Shown piece after piece: positions 58,264 through 64,000 of a stretch of 64,000 nucleotides of DNA (within the stretch, counting starts at the first letter, position 1; every line of letters starts with the position of its first letter). Source of the stretch: Sipunculus nudus (taxonomy: Eukaryota > Annelida > Sipuncula > Golfingiida > Sipunculidae); assembly GCA_026874595.1 (NCBI GenBank), contig CM049321.1, positions 3,116,479-3,180,478 of the forward strand, given 5' to 3'. The notes below the pieces were generated by a model. That model ran no database searches. It was not told the DNA's origin and saw nothing but the letters and a program-made list of their open reading frames with translations. A program made the position numbers and the translations under genes.

Positions 58264-59808
58264 ATGGATAATTCACTACCCATCAGCGGGTAACATCCAG
58301 CTTAACCAAACAGACATTATTGAGGAAACAACAAGGAAATGCCCGAGCAGTTGTGAAAGTCATTCAGTCACTGCGGTGTATATTTCTCACGGGGTTTGGG
58401 GAACTTCGCAAGACAAACAGCGCTGTCTGAGGATTTTAAGCACGACGATGATTTCGCCAGGGAAACGACCCTGAGATCTGCGTGTGGGAACTCGCAGCAC
58501 GCAGGCTCGGTGACCTTTGCACCCTCGGTGTCACGGCAGTTAAAAGCCCTATTGTAATACACATACCCCAGCAGTGCCGCTTGTCGGAGACCATAAAATG
58601 CTTGTTTAAGTTACACATCAATCACATACACGCAAGCATACACCTATAAAATTCAACGGTACTTATCTTTACGACTGAAATGATACGGTATTTAGAGTGC
58701 CCCTCAATATAATATTTTAACGCTGACCCCTCCTTTAAGGGCAAAATGTACTTAGAATGTATGACAATTCGCGATTCCATGTGAACCCTATACTTGCCAT
58801 TATGGGTAACTTGGTCTTCCTGCAGTGTATTGACATATGTGGGGTATTGAGCAATATAAAATTGGGTACCGGCACATGTGTCGTAAAAATATGAAACAAA
58901 CACATTCCCTGCCTTATTTATTAGTGATTGTATTCCATAAAAAATGACCCATACCGCGCTATTCTGTAAAGGTGTTATTTTTTAATTTTGTTAATTTTAG
59001 GTGTTATTATTTTAAAAGACTGCATATTGTGGCATTTTGCTGAAATATAAAAAGACCTCCGTTGGGAAAATCAAATTAAGATTCTTAATTAATGGCTTTC
59101 TATGGTGTTTATTGTTAAAATTATAATAGATTCAACATTAAATCAAATTTAAGCATGCTGAAGTTCTTTCTCTAATCTCGATTGTACGTTATCTCTGCTG
59201 TATTTTGAATCGTTTATACATGGTAATTAGTGTACTGAAATGATATAAATCACTGGTAATCTTTATCTGCTAAGAGAAATATTGACTGACTGCCTGAAAG
59301 TGAAGTTGGCGCTCGAGCCAGTCACAATGTCTCCGGCCCGCACTGGCTCCCTCAGTAACGATAAAGTTGGACAAATTGAGTTGGTTTTGTTTAATCCGAA
59401 ATAATTAAGGAGAAAAAGACGATAGTGATATAGTTGAAGATAGACTATTTTGTATACAACACCAAGCCCCGCGCACGACGATCCAAGACAACATTCCATG
59501 ATCAAGGTCAGGTCCAGGGGGAGCGATTCGACCTGGCCAATCACGGGCGCTTGCGTTTTTTCATGGGGAAAATTCTGTGGAAATTTTCCGACGTATTTAC
59601 CCGATTTTGAAGATGAATTTTTGGTGGGTTAGGGCATAAGAGAATTATTGGTTTGTGATTATTGCTACTGCCTGGAGCGGAAGCGTTCATCCCCGTTCGT
59701 GTGTGTTTGTGTGTATGTGGGGTTGTCTGTTTCTTCTCAACGTAGCTCACGCAGTCATGAAGGAAGTTCCATAATTGTTCAGGGCATTTCGGGTATGTAC
59801 CAATGAAT
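58264..59808. other. spacer
   Basis: No supported gene. Some G+C-richer stretches (58370-58560 and 59300-59560) carry open frames on both strands without recognisable content. Confidence 0.45.
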
Positions 59809-60130
59809 CGAGTAGATTTTGGTGTGGATCCTGAACAACAAAGCATCTTGACAAATGTACGGCGGAGGTTTGCATTCCTTGGAATGCAGATTTCTAGTGC
59901 CAACTGTAAAAGTTCGAACTGGCGAAGTCTCCATGAATTATGGTCAGTTTCGTTGAATAAACTAACTCTAGTTCACAATGTTCCATTTTCTCGCCTTCAT
60001 TATGAATAAAAAAAAAGTCATGACACCAGTTTCTTCGAAATCGTCCGAGATTTTCGTAGAAACAAAATATACAAACGTTATCGCGTTCACAAGTATGACG
60101 GCGCATCGACGACGAGAATGAAACTATACA
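59809..60130. repeat. mosaic of two dispersed repeat fragments
   Basis: 59860-59898 (GGCGGAGGTTTGCATTCC, GGAATGCAGATTTCTAGT) nearly matches 51640-51690. 60035-60130 (TCCGAGATTTTCG, TCGCGTTCACAAGTA, CATCGACGACGAGAATGAAAC) resembles 38950-39070. Neither fragment has a coding frame I can identify. Confidence 0.45.
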
Positions 60131-60856
60131 TGCTGCGAAAGGGGGGGGGGGATCCCGGAGGCGCATAAATGGCCTATAGTCTAATTTTTGTCAACACCAG
60201 GATGAGCCTTTCAGTCCACCAATCATATAGCGTATGACGATATGCTAAGCCTTTCTTCGCACAGCCCCTCGTAAAAAACTAAGGTGTTACCGATTCTCAA
60301 ACTGCATATTTATTGTGTAAATGTTCATCTGTTTTACGTCACCAGACGTTATTTATGTTATTACTTAAAATTTACGTTACCGGAGCGGAAATTGGACAAA
60401 ACTGAACAAAAGAAAAGGATGAAAACAGCCTAATCAAACTGAAGGGCGTTTTGACTGTTTTTGTATATATGCGGGTTTACTGAAAACAGTTTCTCCTCGG
60501 TAACAACAATAGCAGGTTTAAATATATATAATTTTTGTTTTTGTTTTATCAGCAAGGAAAGTATATATTATTACATAATCCCTGCAAAGAATAATTATTA
60601 TCTGATTAATCATACTATTTTTATTTATTCTAACATGTTAAAATGGAATAGAAATCCTGATACATAAAAATTATTTTATGATGCATCTGTATATAACTCT
60701 TAGAAAAGGGAGATAAGAAATGATAACTTTCTGGAAGCTAATACTTTTAAAAGCTACCAAAAAACGGCAGTCAGCGCAAAAAGTTTCCGCACACTATCAC
60801 ATAAACCGCATATAAAACGGATACAAAATGCTGCGAGTAAAAAACATTTCATTTAT

Positions 60857-61015
60857 TTAATTGGAGCCTGACAACGACAGAATCCGGTCAACCAAACAGT
60901 TACAGCCGCTGACAGGAATGTATGGTTCAGGGGGAAAAGTTTCTTCTTTAATGGCATATCCCGTGTTCTGTCCATGACCTTCAATAGTGAAAGCTGCATT
61001 CTCCAAGCAGGGCGC
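60857..61015 (-). CDS. possible terminal exon of an unidentified minus-strand gene
   Basis: Read on the minus strand, a frame gives APCLENAAFTIEGHGQNTG, continues YAIKEETFPPEPYIPVSG, then CNCLVDRILSLSGSN and TAA. An AATAAA overlaps the stop. The composition is more protein-like than other open frames in the spacers. The possible acceptor (TTTCGAAAG|G) is weak, and a second frame is also open. I do not recognise the sequence; it could be a decayed transposon fragment. Confidence 0.22.
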   Translation of the reverse strand, partial: APCLENAAFTIEGHGQNTGYAIKEETFPPEPYIPVSGCNCLVDRILSLSGSN

Positions 61016-61043
61016 CTTTCGAAATATGTGAAGTTTGTAAGTA

Positions 61044-61046
<3 letters not shown>

Positions 61047-61074
<28 letters not shown>
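61047..61074. repeat. (TA)n microsatellite
   Basis: A short pure tract just upstream of the possible minus-strand exon. Confidence 0.85.
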
Positions 61075-61078
<4 letters not shown>

Positions 61079-61215
61079 CATATTAGAAGTATAATATTGC
61101 TATGCGGCGTCATATATCAGCAATAGATGACTTGCTTTAACCGAACTGCATGGGTGCTGGTCTAGGCCTTATATAGCGGAGCTCCATGCATAAAGCTTAA
61201 TAAAATACCAGATAT

Positions 61216-61409
61216 AAGCGCGGATTCAAGATTTTTTTTGTGCAAGGGGGGGGGGGGGGGGAGGGAGGGTCAACGGGTGTAACTAAAAGGGTCTGAATAA
61301 GGTGGGCGCCAATGGCACCCGCGCGTATTATTCTGAGCAATTTACCTAAAAAAGATAGGTGGTTTAGAGCAAGGGGGGGGGGGGATCGACAACCTGGATC
61401 CGCGCCTGA
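61216..61409. mobile_element. MITE, GGCGGATCCAG family, with G-runs
   Basis: AAGCGCGGATTCAAGATT at the left pairs with CTGGATCCGCGCCTGA at the right. Two long G-runs (about 61243-61260 and 61373-61384) lie inside. An extra single end of the same family (CCTGATCCGCCTCTGA) is at about 61651-61668. Confidence 0.6.
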
Positions 61410-62760
61410 GATATTTGATTCACTTTTTCAGTATGTAATATTAGAATCGATCACGAAGTGTAAGGATATAATATCTAGAGTTTCATTTACAATGTTGTGT
61501 TCAGTTGTTTTCTAAGTTTGTAAATCAGTCCGAGACCGCATATATATACGTCCGCCGCAAAAAAAAAAAACAGATCTTTTCTGGATCAGAGGACATAATT
61601 CAGGATTTCTTATTATAGTCTCCCATGGTTGGACCCTCCCCTTTCCAAAATCCTGATCCGCCTCTGACCAGGATTCGGTTCAAACTTTGCTATGGGATAC
61701 TTGTATGTGATGGATCAATGCGAGAGAAATATGTCACGGTTCATAAACTCGATTGTTCCATAACAGGGCATCTTAGTCCTCCAGAAGAAAGGCGGACCCC
61801 TATACCAGTGTAAAGAAGGTCTCGCCCTCCTCCCAGATTATTCATTTATTAATTTAAAATATCAATATACTATAATAAGGTGCATGATCTAGATTACCTC
61901 TGAAATTTAATGGATTGTTCCTTGGGGGTTTTTCCCAAAATTCCACTAGGGTAGCAACAAGGGTAGGAAGCCAGAAATGAGCGAAATGTCTGGACAAATC
62001 TTGTGACCTGCAAGCTCAATCGGTATACATGGGCGGGCATGAGTCTGCCATCGCTATTTTAACCTAACCTTGCAGATTTTTTCAGATTTTTTTTTTATTT
62101 AAGATAAATGGAGGAAAGGCCTGCTTAAAATATGAATTCGGATAATATATATATATATATATGTTAACATTTTATATTGTGTTTGATAAACATTTTATAT
62201 ATTTTAGTGCTTGTTTATCCGAAACAACTGGGTCTACCGAATTAACAATTGTCTGAATCTGTATTTGGACATCCAACCGCGGCAATATTGGGATGAATTT
62301 ACAAATTATGGATTGATTTATGAACAAACTCGACCTTCTCCATAAATCATTGTCTTCCTTCCTCTAGGTGTCTGCAAAAGTAAGCACCAGTGACCCATTG
62401 TTTCCTGGTAAGCCCAGGCCAGACGCCTGACAGAGCTGGGCTGTCCGGCCAGTCACCTCCAGTCATCTTTCACTCTGTCATGCAACATCAGTCAGAGACA
62501 GGGTAGCCCTGAACTGTCCAGCTAACAGCTGTGCTAACACTTGTCAAGCAGAAGCCGAGAAACAGATGTTGAATCTAATTAATATTCATGAGGGTCAAAG
62601 GACAGAAAGTTTGAGCGTTGACCAGGACTAGCTGGTTTTGTTGGTTAGGGGGCCGCGGACAGCTGATAGTAATACTATATTTCCTTTTTGAGGGTTAGGC
62701 ATATTTCCAGGAAAATGTGTGTTGATAGTGTAAGTTTTTGTAACTGGGGACAGTAAATCG
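61410..62760. other. spacer
   Basis: No supported gene. A short (TA)n lies near 62146-62161. 62360-62560 is G+C-richer and holds a 40-base open segment between good acceptor and donor sites (see rejected items). Confidence 0.45.
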
Positions 62761-63251
62761 CATGGTGTACAACTGTTGCATGGTATACAACTGTTGCATG
62801 GTGTACAACTGCATGGTGTACAACTGTTGCATGGTGTACAACTGTTGCATGGTGTACAACTGTTGCATGGTGTACAAATGTTGCATGGTGTACAACTGGT
62901 CGCATGGTGTACAACTGGTCGCATGGTGTACAACTGTTGCATGGTGTACAACTGTTGCATGGTGTACAACTGTTGCATGGTGTACAACTGTTGCATGGTG
63001 TACAACTGGTCGCATGGTGTACAACTAGTCACATGGTGTACAACTGGTCGCATGGTGTACAACTGTTGCATGGTGTACAACTGTTGCATGGTGTACAACT
63101 GTTGCATGGTGTACAACTGGTCGCATGGTGTACAACTGGTCGCATGGTGTACAACTGGTCGCATGGTGTACAACTGTTGCATGGTGTACAACTGTTGCAT
63201 GGTGTGCAATTGTTGCATGGTGAACAACTGTCGCATGGTGTACAACTGTTG
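62761..63251. repeat. 27-unit tandem array of 18- and 19-bp units
   Basis: Units are CATGGTGTACAACTGTTG (18) or CATGGTGTACAACTGGTCG (19). Unit 3 is 15 bases long, and unit 15 has AGTCA. The order is roughly 7 A-type, 2 B, 4 A, 3 B, 3 A, 3 B, 5 A, so types come in blocks. Because the 18-bp unit has no stop in several frames on either strand, long open frames run through it in both directions. I take these as artefacts. Confidence 0.9.
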
Positions 63252-63554
63252 CATCCTGTACCTCAGTCTCACCTTTTACCTCCTTTGCGTTCGGTAATTT
63301 GATCAGGTGTCGTTCCTTGCGAGGTAAAACAATTCACTCTCCCCAATATGGGCAAAAAACATGATTGGATGTCTCTTAATCAACAAACAAATTTAACGAA
63401 GTGATTTAAGATAAATTGTTTTGATTGTGATAAACAGAAACGACCTATGCTTTTAGCATATTGAAAAGGATGAAATTCAAGAAGCCTATGAAAAGTAAAA
63501 CGGCCTTACTGGGGAATACCTTGAAGGGTTAATTGAAGGCTAAATGTATTTAAC

Positions 63555-63558
<4 letters not shown>

Positions 63559-63620
<62 letters not shown>
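63559..63620. repeat. (TA)n microsatellite
   Basis: A pure tract of about 60 bases abutting a dispersed repeat copy. Confidence 0.9.
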
Positions 63621-63623
<3 letters not shown>

Positions 63624-63632
63624 CGGACCTGG

Positions 63633-63937
63633 ACTCCGTGCAGAATCCATGAAACCCCCTGTGGATATAACGGACAGAACCGCCTCTATGCTAACTATCG
63701 ATCTGCACTTTCTAACTGTATCGATGGTGAAAAGTCTGTAGCATTATGAGCTAACAAATAACAGATGTGCAAGTCTCCAGGTATATTATGAATATTATAT
63801 ATGAATATTTTTTCAATATTGTAAATTTGATATAATATAGCAATATTCCCATTGTTGTTGTTCAGTAAATGTTGATAAGACCGCATTCCCTGCTTAGATG
63901 CACCAAGACCGTTCCACATCTCCCGCAGCGAGGACCG
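63633..63937 (+). repeat. dispersed repeat, 'ACTCCGTGCAG...GCGAGGACCG', copy 2
   Basis: Homologue of 57938-58263 in the same orientation, starting 12 bases after a (TA)n tract and ending in GCGAGGACCG. The middle is shorter and shuffled relative to copy 1. Confidence 0.65.
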
Positions 63938-64000
63938 AGTCATATTGCCTCCTGTGCATTATTGATACTGCGGTCCTACGGAACGTAAATTCAAAGAATG

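Noticed and set aside
62375-62414. A 40-base micro-exon between TTCCTCTAG and GTAAGC.
   Set aside because: Splice sites are good and one frame is open, but there is no partner exon, no recognisable peptide, and so short a segment is easily chance.
62628-63302. Open frames of up to 214 codons on both strands through the tandem array.
   Set aside because: They exist only because the 18-bp unit has no stop in several frames. The peptides are pure repeats (for example MQQLYT), with no initiation context or splice support.

Overview
The window looks like nuclear DNA from a marine bivalve, most likely a scallop-like mollusc. The reasons are very long introns, genes split by GT-AG introns, dense (TA)n microsatellites, and several dispersed elements whose ends I remember from bivalve and gastropod genomes. 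The lineage call is inference. I found no rRNA, no intact tRNA, no CRISPR array, no bacterial-style operon, and no reverse transcriptase or transposase reading frame. Most of the 64 kb is intron, intergenic DNA and non-autonomous repeats.

Two genes are well supported. (1) On the + strand, 10998-12792 joined to 26560-26729 encodes a 654-residue dispanin (CD225/IFITM superfamily) protein. It has a very long charged, disordered N-terminal part and an ordinary CD225 two-helix module at the C-terminus. A 13.8-kb intron cuts that module right after its first membrane segment. (2) On the - strand, 36338-33896 joined to 33531-32842 encodes an Ebony-like A-T-AS nonribosomal peptide synthetase: an adenylation domain, a carrier domain and a C-terminal amine-selecting region. 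It then has an unusual acidic tail of about 160 residues. The residues lining its adenylation pocket (I-D-T-L-V-S-L-G-D-K) resemble the known beta-alanine code. Its first coding exon is missing or uncertain. Two weaker terminal exons are offered: 177-223 (+), with a long 3' UTR, and 60857-61015 (-).

Repeat layout. 0-2.5 kb: possible gene end and 3' UTR. 3.7-10.3 kb: satellite, (TA)n and (TA)n(GA)n tracts, and nested small elements, with a possible promoter at 5.2-5.6 kb. 10.9-26.7 kb: the dispanin gene, whose intron is packed with MITEs, a tRNA-derived SINE and a 1.5-kb diverged repeat. 24.3-26.0 kb and 52.4-54.4 kb: two very similar copies of one TIR element in opposite orientation, each built on an internal array of about 288 bp. 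Every unit of that array carries a nuclear-receptor-like motif (AGGTCAAAGGTCAAGGTCA). 32.8-36.3 kb: the Ebony-like gene. 40.8-63.9 kb: further MITEs, a nine-unit 25-bp minisatellite, a pair of 'CCCATGGGTCAC...CAGCTGAGCTA' elements, and a 27-unit 18/19-bp array.

The two genes do not obviously act together. One should be a membrane protein and the other a soluble enzyme conjugating beta-alanine to biogenic amines. What links them is architecture: the inverted element pair brackets the second dispanin exon and the whole known part of the Ebony-like gene, so an inversion between the copies would break the first gene and flip the second.
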